Source: an uncultured Bifidobacteriaceae bacterium
GTDB taxonomy: Bacteria > Actinomycetota > Actinomycetes > Actinomycetales > Bifidobacteriaceae
Direction: 5' to 3'
NCBI GenBank assembly: GCA_946891915.1
Contig: CAMPNN010000002.1
Coordinates: 1-64,000 of the forward strand
Length of the DNA stretch: 64,000 nt
Each line of letters starts with the position of its first letter. Position 1 is the stretch's first letter. Shown here in pieces: positions 18,540-28,430 of the stretch. Below the pieces are notes generated by a model that had not been told where the DNA came from, did not search any database, and saw only the letters and a program-made list of their open reading frames with translations. The translations under genes were made by a program, and so were the position numbers.

Positions 18540-19820
18540 CTACTTACCTTGCGCTATTACGTCGTTGACTGCTTTTTCTGCATTCTTTAATGCAGTATCA
18601 ACATTTACTTCGCCAGAAAATGCTTTTTCCATTTCCTTTGCGAATGCCAACGAAATCTGTGGATACAGCTTAGTGTTCGGGCGAGTATGAGCAGTTGCCA
18701 TTTGTTCAATGTATGGCAGCAAACGAGGCTCTTTCTTCTCAACCCAGGAACGATACTCTGCGTTGCTAGCTGCACTCTTTGTTGCAGGTAGGAATCCAGT
18801 AGACTCGCACCAATCAAGAACTTGCTTATCTTGCAAGAACCAAGTAACAAATTCAGCAGCGGCTTTTACTTTTGCATCATCATTATTAAACAGCATTGCC
18901 TGTTCTCCACCAAGGTTGGTAGATGGCTTACCACCTTCAGGGGTTGGCAATGGCGCTGCAGCAAAATCAAACGGCGGATCAGCAGCCCAAATACCTACCA
19001 TCCAAGAACCTTCCTGAGCAGAACCACCCTGGCCTTTTTCAAACTTGCCCCATCCTGCGTATGGACTCACTCCGCTTTTAATAAGATCCATCCAGAAGTT
19101 TGCAGCTTTCTTACCTGCAGGAGTGTTAAATGCTGCGGCAGAGTTATCTTTCTTTAAGAATTCGCCACCGGCTTGCCAAAGATTGACTTGGAAGTTCCAA
19201 GTAAGAGCCTCGCCGCTATCTCCTGCTTCAGTTGGCAAATCGTAACCTGGAAGACCAGTCTTATCTTTAATCTGCTTGGCCATTTGCTTTAATTCATCCC
19301 AAGTTTTTGGTGGCTTATCTGGATCTAAACCAGCCTTCTTAAATACTGTGCGATTGTACATATATGCAAGATTATTGGCTGACATTGGAACGGATACTAA
19401 ATGACCGTCAATTGAGCCGAAATTCTTTAATGCCGGGTTAATATTGTCAATTACTTCAGGCTTGAGAAGCTTTTTTAAGTCTGCAGATTTGCCAATTTGC
19501 GCCATTTGAGGCATCCAAATCAAATCACCTATTGCCATATCAGGCAAAGTATTTGACGTAGCAGATGCGCGTAATTTTGTTAAGAAATCAGCATTAGGAA
19601 CATTTGTAGTTTTAATCTCAATGTTCTTGTGCGAAGCATTAAATGCTTTTACTTTTTTATCAAAAGCATCCGCATTAGCACCATCCCAGTAGTGCCAAAC
19701 AGAAACGGTTGTTTTACCTTGAGTATTACTTGTAGAGCTTGTGCCGCCACCACATGCAGTAAGAGACAGCGCAGCAACGAGCATCATAGAGATTGCTCCA
19801 AACTTTTTTAGTTTCAACAT
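18540..19820 (-). CDS. Extracellular sugar-binding lipoprotein
   Basis: 426-residue solute-binding protein of the CUT1 family. The signal peptide ends in a lipobox (LSLTAC, Cys23) followed by a Gly/Ser/Thr linker, so the mature protein is lipid-anchored outside the cell. Family pattern: VSVWHYWDGANADAFDKKVKAFN at the N-terminus, WDELKQMAKQIKD, and GGEQAMLFNNDDAKVKAAAEFVTWFL. As first gene of the operon with two permeases and a GH13 enzyme, its ligand is probably a maltodextrin. AAGGAAG precedes the ATG. Leader of about 240 bases from the predicted promoter. Confidence 0.95.
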   Translation of the reverse strand: MLKLKKFGAISMMLVAALSLTACGGGTSSTSNTQGKTTVSVWHYWDGANADAFDKKVKAFNASHKNIEIKTTNVPNADFLTKLRASATSNTLPDMAIGDLIWMPQMAQIGKSADLKKLLKPEVIDNINPALKNFGSIDGHLVSVPMSANNLAYMYNRTVFKKAGLDPDKPPKTWDELKQMAKQIKDKTGLPGYDLPTEAGDSGEALTWNFQVNLWQAGGEFLKKDNSAAAFNTPAGKKAANFWMDLIKSGVSPYAGWGKFEKGQGGSAQEGSWMVGIWAADPPFDFAAAPLPTPEGGKPSTNLGGEQAMLFNNDDAKVKAAAEFVTWFLQDKQVLDWCESTGFLPATKSAASNAEYRSWVEKKEPRLLPYIEQMATAHTRPNTKLYPQISLAFAKEMEKAFSGEVNVDTALKNAEKAVNDVIAQGK

Positions 19821-20066
19821 CGTTGTTCTTCCTTAGAAATATTTAGAGAAACTTAGGTTCTTGGGCTTACCACCCAATACACCATTTGATATATAGCAAC
19901 GCCAGACTTCTGCTGCAAACAGCGTCGTTTACTCCTTTCACTCATGAACAACCACTTTTGCCAATGCCTCAGCATCGAGCATTAGGCGCGTGCCTTTTTG
20001 TATCTTGCTTTACTGGCTAAGCAAGAATTACTTTAGATTGCACATTATTTTGTTCGTTATTGAAAT

Positions 20067-20095
20067 ATACTAAATCGTTCCAATAAATAAGTCAA
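20067..20095 (-). promoter_or_regulatory. Promoter of the maltodextrin operon
   Basis: Minus strand: TTGACT (20095-20090), 17-base spacer, TAGTAT (20072-20067). Transcription should begin near 20060, leaving a 240-base untranslated leader (19821-20060) with a small hairpin around TTGGGT..GCCCAA near 19860-19878 and no gene I can support. The spacer contains GGAACGATTT, which could be a LacI-type half site. Confidence 0.7.
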
Positions 20096-20111
20096 GTGCG
20101 CGTTTTATACA

Positions 20112-20160
20112 AAAATCGCCATATCTTGTTACGTAAAATACGCATCAAAATATGGCGATT
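20112..20160. terminator. Terminator of brnQ
   Basis: AAAAATCGCCATAT and ATATGGCGATT form a stem of 11 pairs with T-rich flanks on the minus strand, 31 bases after the brnQ stop. Confidence 0.88.
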
Positions 20161-20190
20161 ATTATGACTAGCTATACGCGCTACAAAACT

Positions 20191-21747
20191 TTAGGCTTGC
20201 TCACTAAAATTAGGTTCGTCAGCAGTAGACTTAGCAGATACAGAGAAGTCAGCAGACTCGTCAAACTCAGCATCGCTTGAAGAATAATCATCGTCGCTAG
20301 CAACACTGCCTTCAAGATTTGGAACAGCAGCTACACGAGCCGCCTCTTCCATACCTTTGTTGTCACATAAAACCATGCGAACATAGCCAACAACAAATCC
20401 AACAACAGCAGGGCAAACCCAAGCCATGCCAAATTCCGAGAACGGCAGCCAGTTTTGAGCAACAATCAACATATCGTTCATATGCAATGCGTCGCGCAAA
20501 GCTGTTGGCAAACTATTCAAAAAGTCATATACAGCTGCAACGCCAGTAAAACCAAGTGTCCAAGCGTACACGACTTTGGAATTTCCAAAAAGTCGACCGC
20601 ACAAAGCTAAAAGAATCAATACGATTGACAGTGGATACAAGAACATCAATACTGGAACCGCATATTCGATGATTGCGCTCAAACCAAAGTTTGCAAGACC
20701 AAACGAAACAAGCGTAATCAACACAGCCCAAACGCGATAGCTAGGACCCTTAGGGAATAACTTAGAGAAGGTTTCCGAGCAGCTTACGATTAAGCCAACC
20801 GCAGTCTTTAAGCAGGCAAGCGTCACAGTTGCAGCAAGCACAAACAAGCCAGCATTTCCAAGATGGTAGCGTGCAACTTGCGCCAAAGTTACGCCACCAT
20901 TTTCCGCAGGTGGGAACAGCGCGCGGCTACGCACACCAACAATAACAATCGCAACATAAATCACTGCCATAAGCAAGCAGCTAAAGAAACCAGAACGAGC
21001 AGTATTCACTGCCACATCTTTAGGATCTTTCACACCAAACTGACGAATGGTGCTAACAACCACAATTCCAAATGCCAAGCTAGCTAAAGCATCCATTGTG
21101 TTGTAGCCATCTAAGAATCCTGTAAAGAATGACTTATTAACGTAATTTCCCATAGGAGCAGCATCCGCAGAAGCGCCGCTTACAGGAGAAAATAGTGCTG
21201 TAAATACCAAAATCGCTAGGAACACAAGGAAGATTGGCGTAAGAACTTTACCAACCCAAGTAAGTATGCCGCTTGGCTTCATAGCAAAGAAGAACGCGAG
21301 CGCAAAGAACACTACAGAGAACAAGAATAAGTAAAGCTGGCCGTTTCCATCTTGCGGAATAACGCGCTCTAAACCAACAGTGTATGAAGTTGTTGCGCAT
21401 CGTGGGATTGCAAAGAACGGTCCAATTGTTAAATACAGCACACAAGTGAAGAACATGCCGTACTTTTTGCTAGCTTTGCTAGAAAGCTCAAAAAGACCGT
21501 TTGCGCGGCTCATTGCAAGTGCTGTAACGCCCAACAATGGCAAACCAACGCCAGTAACAATAAAACCTAACGCTGCAGGCGCAGAATTAGTTCCTGCATT
21601 AGCTCCAAGGAACACAGGGAAAATCAAGTTTCCTGCGCCAAAGAACATACCAAACAACATGACCGCCACGTACGCGGACTCAATAATTGTCAGGTTCCTT
21701 TTTTTCGGGGCACTGTCTGTGCTGACACTTTGTGTTGTGACGCTCAT
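20191..21747 (-). CDS. brnQ: Branched-chain amino acid carrier (LIVCS family)
   Basis: 518-residue secondary transporter for Leu, Ile and Val, driven by Na+ or H+. About twelve hydrophobic segments, beginning with MLFGMFFGAGNLIFPVFLGANAG, the diagnostic N-terminal motif, and GPFFAIPRCATTSYTVGLE. The C-terminal 60 residues are acidic and low-complexity (DDDYSSSDAEFDESADF), longer than in most homologues, and probably cytoplasmic. A strong AGGAGGTG site stands before the ATG. Monocistronic, with its own terminator; no regulatory site could be identified in the 150-base leader. Confidence 0.96.
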   Translation of the reverse strand: MSVTTQSVSTDSAPKKRNLTIIESAYVAVMLFGMFFGAGNLIFPVFLGANAGTNSAPAALGFIVTGVGLPLLGVTALAMSRANGLFELSSKASKKYGMFFTCVLYLTIGPFFAIPRCATTSYTVGLERVIPQDGNGQLYLFLFSVVFFALAFFFAMKPSGILTWVGKVLTPIFLVFLAILVFTALFSPVSGASADAAPMGNYVNKSFFTGFLDGYNTMDALASLAFGIVVVSTIRQFGVKDPKDVAVNTARSGFFSCLLMAVIYVAIVIVGVRSRALFPPAENGGVTLAQVARYHLGNAGLFVLAATVTLACLKTAVGLIVSCSETFSKLFPKGPSYRVWAVLITLVSFGLANFGLSAIIEYAVPVLMFLYPLSIVLILLALCGRLFGNSKVVYAWTLGFTGVAAVYDFLNSLPTALRDALHMNDMLIVAQNWLPFSEFGMAWVCPAVVGFVVGYVRMVLCDNKGMEEAARVAAVPNLEGSVASDDDYSSSDAEFDESADFSVSAKSTADEPNFSEQA

Positions 21748-21910
21748 GCTTACACCTCCTATAAGGATAAATTTGTATTTACATACTATTCAGCTAAATC
21801 TATAACTTTATATTGTGGATTTAAAGCGAAAATAATATTAGGGGGTATATTAATAAATCGCATGTACTTAATCGGCATAAATTTACGATCTCGCGCGTGT
21901 CTTCTAATCA

Positions 21911-21950
21911 AAAATAAGTAGGACGCTGGCATATTACCAACATCCTACTT
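21911..21950 (-). terminator. Terminator of argS
   Basis: Minus strand: AAGTAGGATGTTGG and CCAGCGTCCTACTT pair over most of their length and are followed by ATTTTTG. Confidence 0.88.
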
Positions 21951-22003
21951 AATCAAAAAATGCAATATATTTTTGCTCTAAATCTTATATAAAATAAGCA
22001 AAA

Positions 22004-23800
22004 TCACATCTTTTCTGGCGCAGAAACACCAAGCAAATCAAGGCCTTCTGCAATTACAGTGCGCACAGCCGCGTTAAGCTTAAGTCGAGCTGCAGCGCGC
22101 GCAGGCTCTGGGCACTTTGCAATGCGTTGAGCTTCGCGCTCGGCTTCTGGCAAACGATTTTCTGGGTCACTTAACTCCATTGGCACTACGCGCTCAAGGT
22201 TGTACCACTTGTGGTAGCTTGCAGCCAAATCCTCAAGATAATGCGCAACGCGGTGAGGAGCACGCAAGTCACCAGCTTGTGCAAGAGCTGCAGGCCATTG
22301 CGCCAAAGCAGCCAGCACTTCGCCGTCAGCCTCTGTATTAAGCAAGCTTAAATCAGCGCCATCTTGCGTAATTCCAGCGTCCGCTGCGTTTCTAGCAACG
22401 TTGCAGCTGCGCGCGTGAGCATATTGCACGTAGTACACAGGATTATCGTTGCTGTGAGAAGCGAGCAAATCCAAATCAATATCAACGCTTGTGTTGTAGT
22501 CGGTGCGAGCAAGCGAATAGCGCGAAGCGTCAACGCCAATTGCATCAACTAAATCGTCAATCGTAATAACGTTTCCAGCACGCTTGCTCATGCGAACCGG
22601 CTTGCCATCCTTCATAACGTTTACAAGCTGGCCAATAAGAATCTGCATGTTTTCGCCAGGATTGTCTCCAAAAGCCGCGCACATTGCCATCATTCGGCCA
22701 ATATAGCCGTGGTGATCCGCGCCGAGCATGTAGATTGCTACGTCTGCAGGATTCTGCTCGCGATGGCGCTTGTTGCGATAGTACGCAATATCTGCAGCGA
22801 AGTAAGCGTAATTGCCGTCAGACTTAATAATTACGCGATCCTTGTCGTCGCCATGCTTAGTTGATTCGAACCAAGTTGCGCCGTCTTTTTCGAAAATATC
22901 TCCACGCTCACGCAAGTCTGCAATAGCACGCTCAACTTCGCCATCCTCGTACAAGCTGTTTTCGTGGAACCACACGTCAAAACCAACGCGAAAATCGCGC
23001 ATAGACTTGCGAATTTCGGCAAACATCATTGGAACTGCGCGCTTGCGGAATTCTTCGCGCTGCTCGGAATCGCCTTCGCCAAGCGGCAAACCTTCCTCGT
23101 CTTTTCCAAGATCAATTCTTGGCAAAGAAAGAACGTCAACGCCGTCCGCATTTGCTTCTTTTATAACAGCGTCCGCAATTTCGTTAATATACGCGCCTTT
23201 GTAGCCGTCTGCAGGCGTTTCTTCACCGTGAGCTGCAGCAACTAAGGACTTCGCAAAACGGTTAATTTGCTCACCATGGTCGTTGAAGTAGTATTCGCGC
23301 ACAACTTTTGCGCCGTTCGCTTCCAAAACTCGAGCCATAGAATCGCCAACCGCTGCCCAGCGAGTGCCGCCAATATGAATTGGACCAGTTGGGTTTGCGG
23401 AAACAAACTCAAGATTTAAAGTTTTGCCGCCCAAGTGCGCATTTTTACCAAAATCTGCGCCCTGCTTTAAGACTTCGTCAACAACGGCAGCCGCAGAAGC
23501 AGAATCAAGCGTTATATTAATAAAGCCAGGGCCTGCAACTTCTACAGACGCAATTCCTTCCGCTTCTTGCAAACGTTCGGCAAAAAGTTCCGCTAAATCG
23601 TGAGGCTTCATACCAGCTTTTTTAGCAAGCTGCATAGCAACATTCGTAGCCCAATCGCCGTGTGCGCGATCTTTTGGCCTCATAACTGCAAGTTTTTCGG
23701 CAGCAGGAATCAAATCTTCTGTTAGACTGCCAGCTTTACCGCTCGCTACTAAATCTTTAGCAATTTTTTCAATTAATTCACTTAAGCTTTCTGGATTCAT
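22004..23800 (-). CDS. argS: Arginyl-tRNA synthetase
   Basis: Class I synthetase of 598 residues that charges tRNA-Arg. The N-terminal Add-1 domain recognising the tRNA D-loop is present (residues 1-110), the HIGH motif is SANPTGPIHIGGTRWAAVGD, the KMSKS-like motif is VRMSKRAGN, and the C-terminal DALR anticodon-binding domain ends in LNAAVRTVIAEGLDLLGVSAPEKM, the usual C-terminus. Single gene with its own terminator. Confidence 0.97.
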   Translation of the reverse strand: MNPESLSELIEKIAKDLVASGKAGSLTEDLIPAAEKLAVMRPKDRAHGDWATNVAMQLAKKAGMKPHDLAELFAERLQEAEGIASVEVAGPGFINITLDSASAAAVVDEVLKQGADFGKNAHLGGKTLNLEFVSANPTGPIHIGGTRWAAVGDSMARVLEANGAKVVREYYFNDHGEQINRFAKSLVAAAHGEETPADGYKGAYINEIADAVIKEANADGVDVLSLPRIDLGKDEEGLPLGEGDSEQREEFRKRAVPMMFAEIRKSMRDFRVGFDVWFHENSLYEDGEVERAIADLRERGDIFEKDGATWFESTKHGDDKDRVIIKSDGNYAYFAADIAYYRNKRHREQNPADVAIYMLGADHHGYIGRMMAMCAAFGDNPGENMQILIGQLVNVMKDGKPVRMSKRAGNVITIDDLVDAIGVDASRYSLARTDYNTSVDIDLDLLASHSNDNPVYYVQYAHARSCNVARNAADAGITQDGADLSLLNTEADGEVLAALAQWPAALAQAGDLRAPHRVAHYLEDLAASYHKWYNLERVVPMELSDPENRLPEAEREAQRIAKCPEPARAAARLKLNAAVRTVIAEGLDLLGVSAPEKM

Positions 23801-23849
23801 GGTTTATAGTCTAGCGTTACCGCGCGATGCTTCGCGATTGCAATACACA

Positions 23850-23889
23850 AAAAGCGCTGGAGTCGAAGATTGACTTCCAGCGCTTTTGT
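23850..23889. terminator. Terminator between valS and argS
   Basis: AAAAGCGCTGGAGTC and GACTTCCAGCGCTTTT form a strong stem with A/T flanks, 45 bases after the valS stop on the minus strand and just upstream of argS. Confidence 0.9.
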
Positions 23890-23934
23890 TTTGCAATTAA
23901 TTATTTAAGATTAATTATTTGCTATTACTTGCAA

Positions 23935-26697
23935 CTACTTCTTTTTTGCAGGAGCTTCACCGAGTTCGCTTTGAGCAACAGAAACGTTTACATTAGCTGC
24001 ATCAGATTCCGCAGATTCAGATTCAGAATCAGAAGAATCTCCAGAATCAGCCGCCTTAACAGCGTTAAGCTTTACTTCTCCAGTAACGCGACCCGCTTCA
24101 GCAACGTCATCCAAAGTGTCCTCAACAGCCTTGTAAGCGTTATCCGCAACGTTCAAAGTTACTTGCAAAATAGGAGTCTTCATAGAAACTTTTGCTTCAG
24201 ACTTAATCTTGCGCAAAGTAGCCAAAGCTTCACCCGCGTAAGCCAAAGTGTCTGCAGAAACACCGTTTGCAGCTGCCTCGTAAGCTTTAGCGCACGGCCA
24301 GCTTGCGCGATGCACAGAGCCTTCGCCATCATGCATCCAGCTCCACACTTCTTCCGTAGCGTAAGGCAAATAAGGAGCAAACAAACGAGCCAAAGCGTCA
24401 AGCGCAAGACCAAGAGTTGTACGAGCAGACTTCACAGCAGCTTCACTTGGAGTGCGTCCAGTGGATTCTGCAGTACCGTAAGCGCGATTCTTTGCAAGCT
24501 CAATGTAATCGTCGCAGAATTCCCAGAAGAATGTTTCGATTGCTTCCAAAGCCTTAGAATGCTCGTAAGACTCAAGCGCATCAGTTGCTGTACGAATAAC
24601 TGAAGCGAGCTTTGCCATAACAGAGCGATCCAAAACTTCAGTAACATCAGCAAAATCCCAATCCGCGGTAGCAGGCTCAAGAACCTGATGTTCCCCGTCT
24701 TCGCGACCAATTGCGAGCGCAAACTTTGTAGCGTTCAAAAGCTTAATCGCCAAGCGGCGACCAATCTTCATCTGGCCTTCGTCGTAAGTGGCATCCAAGC
24801 CGAGTTTTGCAGAAGTTGCCCAATAACGCACAGCATCTGCACCAAACTCTTCGATTGGCTTGTTTGGCACAACCACGTTGCCCTTAGATTTAGACATCTT
24901 CTTGTGATCCGGGTCAAGAATCCAGCCGGAAAGTGCAGCATGCTTCCAAGGCAAGCAGCCATTTTCAAGATGCGCACGATCAACCGTACTAAACAGCCAA
25001 GTACGAATAATATCCTGGCCCTGCGGACGCAAATCCATTGGGAAAGTAGCCTTAAACAAAGCTTGATTTTCTTCGCCTGGTTCTTCCCAACGAGTCACAA
25101 TTTGCGGAGTTAAGGAAGACGTGGCCCAAGTATCCATAATGTCTTGCTCAGCAGTAAAGCCGTTTGGCTGGTCACGCTGAGATTCGTCGAAGCCTTCTGG
25201 AACGTCAATAGTTGGGTCGATTGGCAAACGGTCTTCGCTAGGAGTCAAAGGATTTGCGTAATCCACTTCCCCATTTTCGTTTACTGGGTACCAAAGTGGG
25301 AATGGTACGCCGAAGAAGCGCTGGCGAGAAATAAGCCAGTCGCCATTCAAGCCGTGAACCCAATTCTCGTAGCGCACGCGCATAAAGTCTGGGTGGAAGT
25401 TAAGTTCCTTACCGCGCTCAATAAGCTCAGCATTCAACTTTTCGTCAGTGCCGCCGTTCTTTAAATACCACTGGCGAGAAGTGACGATTTCCAAAGGCTT
25501 ATCGCCCTTTTCGTAGAAGTTCGTCATACGCTTTGTTGGCTTTGGTTTGCCATCCATGTCTCCGGCAGCCTGCAAAGCTTCAACAACTTCCTTACGAGCA
25601 GAGAATGCTGTTTTGCCAGCAATCTTCTCGAACATTTCGCGACCGGACTCGTCTGTAATCCAATCAGGAGTGGTCATCACAATGCGGCCGTTACGCTGAA
25701 TGATTGGTCGAGTTGGCAAGCTCAAATCGCGCCACCACTCAACGTCAGTTACGTCACCGAAAGTGCAGCACATTGCAATGCCAGCACCCTTGTCCATTTG
25801 AGCAGCAGGATGAGCCAAGATTGGCACCTTAACTTTGAACAGTGGAGAATAAACTTCTTGTCCAAAATACTTCTTATAACGCTCATCGTCTGGGTGTGCA
25901 ATTAAAGAAGTGCAAGCGGCAAGCAATTCTGGACGCGTAGTTTCAATATAAATTGGCGTACCATCTTCAAAACGGAACGCAATCTTATGGTAGAAACCAG
26001 GATATTCGCGAGCTTCAAGCTCTGCCTGCGCAACTGCAGTCTGGAATGTAACATCCCACAAACCTGGAGCATCCTTCTGATACGCTTCACCGCGAGCAAG
26101 ATTACGCAAGAATGCTTTTTGCGCAACGCGACGAGGCTGCTCACCAATCGTGTGGTAAGTTTGCGACCAGTCCACAGAAAGACCAAGCCTGCGCCACAAA
26201 GCCTCAAACAACTTCTCATCTTGGGATGTTAAGCGTTCGCAAAGTTCAATAAAGTTCTGTCTGCTTACAGGAACCTGATCTTTTGCCTCAATTTTCTTGC
26301 CTTCTGTACCTTCAAATGGAGGCTTAAAATCAGGATCATATTTAAGCGAAGTATCTACTCGCACACCGTAATAATTCTGCACTCGACGCTCAGTTGGAAG
26401 GCCGTTATCGTCCCAGCCCATTGGGTAGAACACGTCAAAGCCCTTCATGCGCTTGTATCGCGCAATAACGTCCGTATGCGTGTAAGAGAATACGTGACCT
26501 ACATGCAAGTGACCGCTTACGGTTGGAGGTGGGGTATCAATAGAATATACGGCCTTGCGGTCGCGGGAATTGTGGAATGCGTAAGTCTTGGCTTCGTCCC
26601 AATTGCTACGCCATTTGTCTTCAAGACCATCAACGCCAACCTTGTTTGGAAGCGGCGTTAAATGGGCGTGCTTTACTGTGTTATCCTGTTCACTCAT
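23935..26697 (-). CDS. valS: Valyl-tRNA synthetase
   Basis: 920-residue class I synthetase. HIGH motif in PPPTVSGHLHVGHVFSYTHTD, KMSKS motif in KKMSKSKGN, and the editing domain in between. The enzyme is of the shorter archaeal-like/actinobacterial type. The C-terminal part after the anticodon domain ends in a low-complexity Ser/Asp/Glu tail (DSGDSSDSESESAESDAANV) instead of the long coiled coil of E. coli ValS. The ATG at 26697 has only a weak ribosome-binding site. Monocistronic. Confidence 0.96.
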   Translation of the reverse strand: MSEQDNTVKHAHLTPLPNKVGVDGLEDKWRSNWDEAKTYAFHNSRDRKAVYSIDTPPPTVSGHLHVGHVFSYTHTDVIARYKRMKGFDVFYPMGWDDNGLPTERRVQNYYGVRVDTSLKYDPDFKPPFEGTEGKKIEAKDQVPVSRQNFIELCERLTSQDEKLFEALWRRLGLSVDWSQTYHTIGEQPRRVAQKAFLRNLARGEAYQKDAPGLWDVTFQTAVAQAELEAREYPGFYHKIAFRFEDGTPIYIETTRPELLAACTSLIAHPDDERYKKYFGQEVYSPLFKVKVPILAHPAAQMDKGAGIAMCCTFGDVTDVEWWRDLSLPTRPIIQRNGRIVMTTPDWITDESGREMFEKIAGKTAFSARKEVVEALQAAGDMDGKPKPTKRMTNFYEKGDKPLEIVTSRQWYLKNGGTDEKLNAELIERGKELNFHPDFMRVRYENWVHGLNGDWLISRQRFFGVPFPLWYPVNENGEVDYANPLTPSEDRLPIDPTIDVPEGFDESQRDQPNGFTAEQDIMDTWATSSLTPQIVTRWEEPGEENQALFKATFPMDLRPQGQDIIRTWLFSTVDRAHLENGCLPWKHAALSGWILDPDHKKMSKSKGNVVVPNKPIEEFGADAVRYWATSAKLGLDATYDEGQMKIGRRLAIKLLNATKFALAIGREDGEHQVLEPATADWDFADVTEVLDRSVMAKLASVIRTATDALESYEHSKALEAIETFFWEFCDDYIELAKNRAYGTAESTGRTPSEAAVKSARTTLGLALDALARLFAPYLPYATEEVWSWMHDGEGSVHRASWPCAKAYEAAANGVSADTLAYAGEALATLRKIKSEAKVSMKTPILQVTLNVADNAYKAVEDTLDDVAEAGRVTGEVKLNAVKAADSGDSSDSESESAESDAANVNVSVAQSELGEAPAKKK

Positions 26698-26751
26698 GAA
26701 CTGAATATTAGAAACTCAGTGCGACAACGCAAATAAATACGTAAATTGCAC

Positions 26752-28326
26752 TTACTTAACAGTTAAGTATTGCAATGGCAGTAACTGATCCGTCATGTTT
26801 TTGGTGTACCCGCTTACATTAGATTTAACGGCCACTATGCTTTTGCGCGCATACAGCCAGCGAGCTGCATTATTATTCACAACTTCACGAGCATACGCAC
26901 GCGCATTGGCCTCGTATTCTGTAGCGTTCTTAGCATGAACAGCATTAGCCCAAGATTGTTGCGAGCTAGCATCCTGAAGCACAAACGGTGAACCACTTTC
27001 CGCAAAAGCACCCTGATCTAGCGTATGGTTCATAGTCGTAAGCGCAATGTCATACTTTCCTTCGCTTAAACGTTGACGCATCGTTTGCTGATCCACCTCT
27101 TCAAGGTTGATTTTAAAACCACTAACAGAACTAATCTGTTTAGATAGTTCGCTGCCAACGTTACCTTCGCCTTGCGGCACAAGGAAAGTAATAGTACCCA
27201 AATAGCTCGCACTAAAGTAATGGAATAACGGAGCAGCTTTATTTGGATTATATTGATATACTCCAGTTAAATCTTCATAACCTGTTGAAAGTGGGTCAAT
27301 AGGACCTCCAACAAGTACGCCACCATTACCATCAGCTGCAACTACCGTTTGAGGATTAATAGCATAAGCAACTGCCTTACGAGCTTGTTCATCGCAAAAA
27401 ATTGACGAAACTGTAGTATTAAGCGCAAGGAATCTAACTCGCGTGCTTTGACCTTCTACTATTTGCGTATTAGCAATAGACGCAAGTCGCTTATTTTCGT
27501 TTCCTTCAAGCGGAACAGCCATCTGAATATTGCCATTTTCCATAGCTTCTGCCAGCGCAGTGTCGTTAGCAAAATATTTCAAAGTAATACTTGCGCAAGT
27601 TGCAGGCGTTCCCCAATACTTTTTGTTTCGTAACAATACTAAAGAGTTGCCTTTGTTGTAACTGTTTACAACAAATGGCCCAGTGCCTACAGCGCCATTA
27701 GAATAGTCAACTACAGCACCTGCGTCATAAACAATGCCAACTCGTCCAGCCAAACGACGCAATAGCAAAGCATCTGGTTCACTAAGTTTAATAACTATCG
27801 TGTTATCATCCGGATTGGTAACAGTTTTAACAGTTCTTAATGCACCGTATCCCGGATAATTATTCATTATTCCGTTTTGTAAAGATTTCAGTACAGAAGT
27901 AGCGTTCATAATGTCACCATTAGAAAAACGCACTCCTTGACGCAAATTAAACTTATAAGTTAATCCGTCTTCTGAAACTTCCCAAGATTTAGCCAATCCC
28001 GGTTGCAATTTATTATTATCATCACGATTAATTAAGGTTTCGTAAACATTGCCGATTAAAGCTTGCTGAATAGCGTCACTGTCGTCACTCCTAATATCAA
28101 GTGATTCAGGCGCAGTTCGTAAACCGATTTTTAATACAGAATTTCCTGCAGGATGCGTAATGGCATCAACTGGAGAACGTCCCTGATACACTTGCCAACC
28201 GCACCATAAAATAACAGCCATAATTGCCGAAACAACAGTAAACACAAGCCATGGAACCCAACCTGAACTACGGCTGTGATTAGCTGTTCTTGAAGCATGA
28301 TACGCATATTTGCCTGTTCTTGACAT
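26752..28326 (-). CDS. Membrane-anchored peptide-type solute-binding protein (SBP_bac_5)
   Basis: 524-residue extracytoplasmic binding protein of the oligopeptide/nickel class. A single transmembrane anchor at about residues 24-46 replaces the usual lipobox (there is no cysteine at the end of it). Family pattern: LRTAPESLDIRSDDSDAIQQALIGNVYETLI, LAKSWEVSEDGLTYKFNLRQGVRFSNGD, GTGPFVV. No permease or ATPase genes are next to it, so it is an orphan that either works with a transporter encoded elsewhere or acts as a sensor. nth lies upstream on the same strand, about 100 bases away. Confidence 0.9.
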   Translation of the reverse strand: MSRTGKYAYHASRTANHSRSSGWVPWLVFTVVSAIMAVILWCGWQVYQGRSPVDAITHPAGNSVLKIGLRTAPESLDIRSDDSDAIQQALIGNVYETLINRDDNNKLQPGLAKSWEVSEDGLTYKFNLRQGVRFSNGDIMNATSVLKSLQNGIMNNYPGYGALRTVKTVTNPDDNTIVIKLSEPDALLLRRLAGRVGIVYDAGAVVDYSNGAVGTGPFVVNSYNKGNSLVLLRNKKYWGTPATCASITLKYFANDTALAEAMENGNIQMAVPLEGNENKRLASIANTQIVEGQSTRVRFLALNTTVSSIFCDEQARKAVAYAINPQTVVAADGNGGVLVGGPIDPLSTGYEDLTGVYQYNPNKAAPLFHYFSASYLGTITFLVPQGEGNVGSELSKQISSVSGFKINLEEVDQQTMRQRLSEGKYDIALTTMNHTLDQGAFAESGSPFVLQDASSQQSWANAVHAKNATEYEANARAYAREVVNNNAARWLYARKSIVAVKSNVSGYTKNMTDQLLPLQYLTVK

Positions 28327-28430
28327 AAGTCACAGTCTATATCAATAGCGGAATGAAAAACAACACACCTATACTGTTTGTGCACAACTCAAATAACGCA
28401 AGCAACAATCCGCCTACAACGATTTTGCGT

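Noticed and set aside
26698-26760. T-box or other leader control of the tRNA synthetase genes
   Set aside because: The upstream regions of valS, argS and gltX are too short or lack the needed elements.
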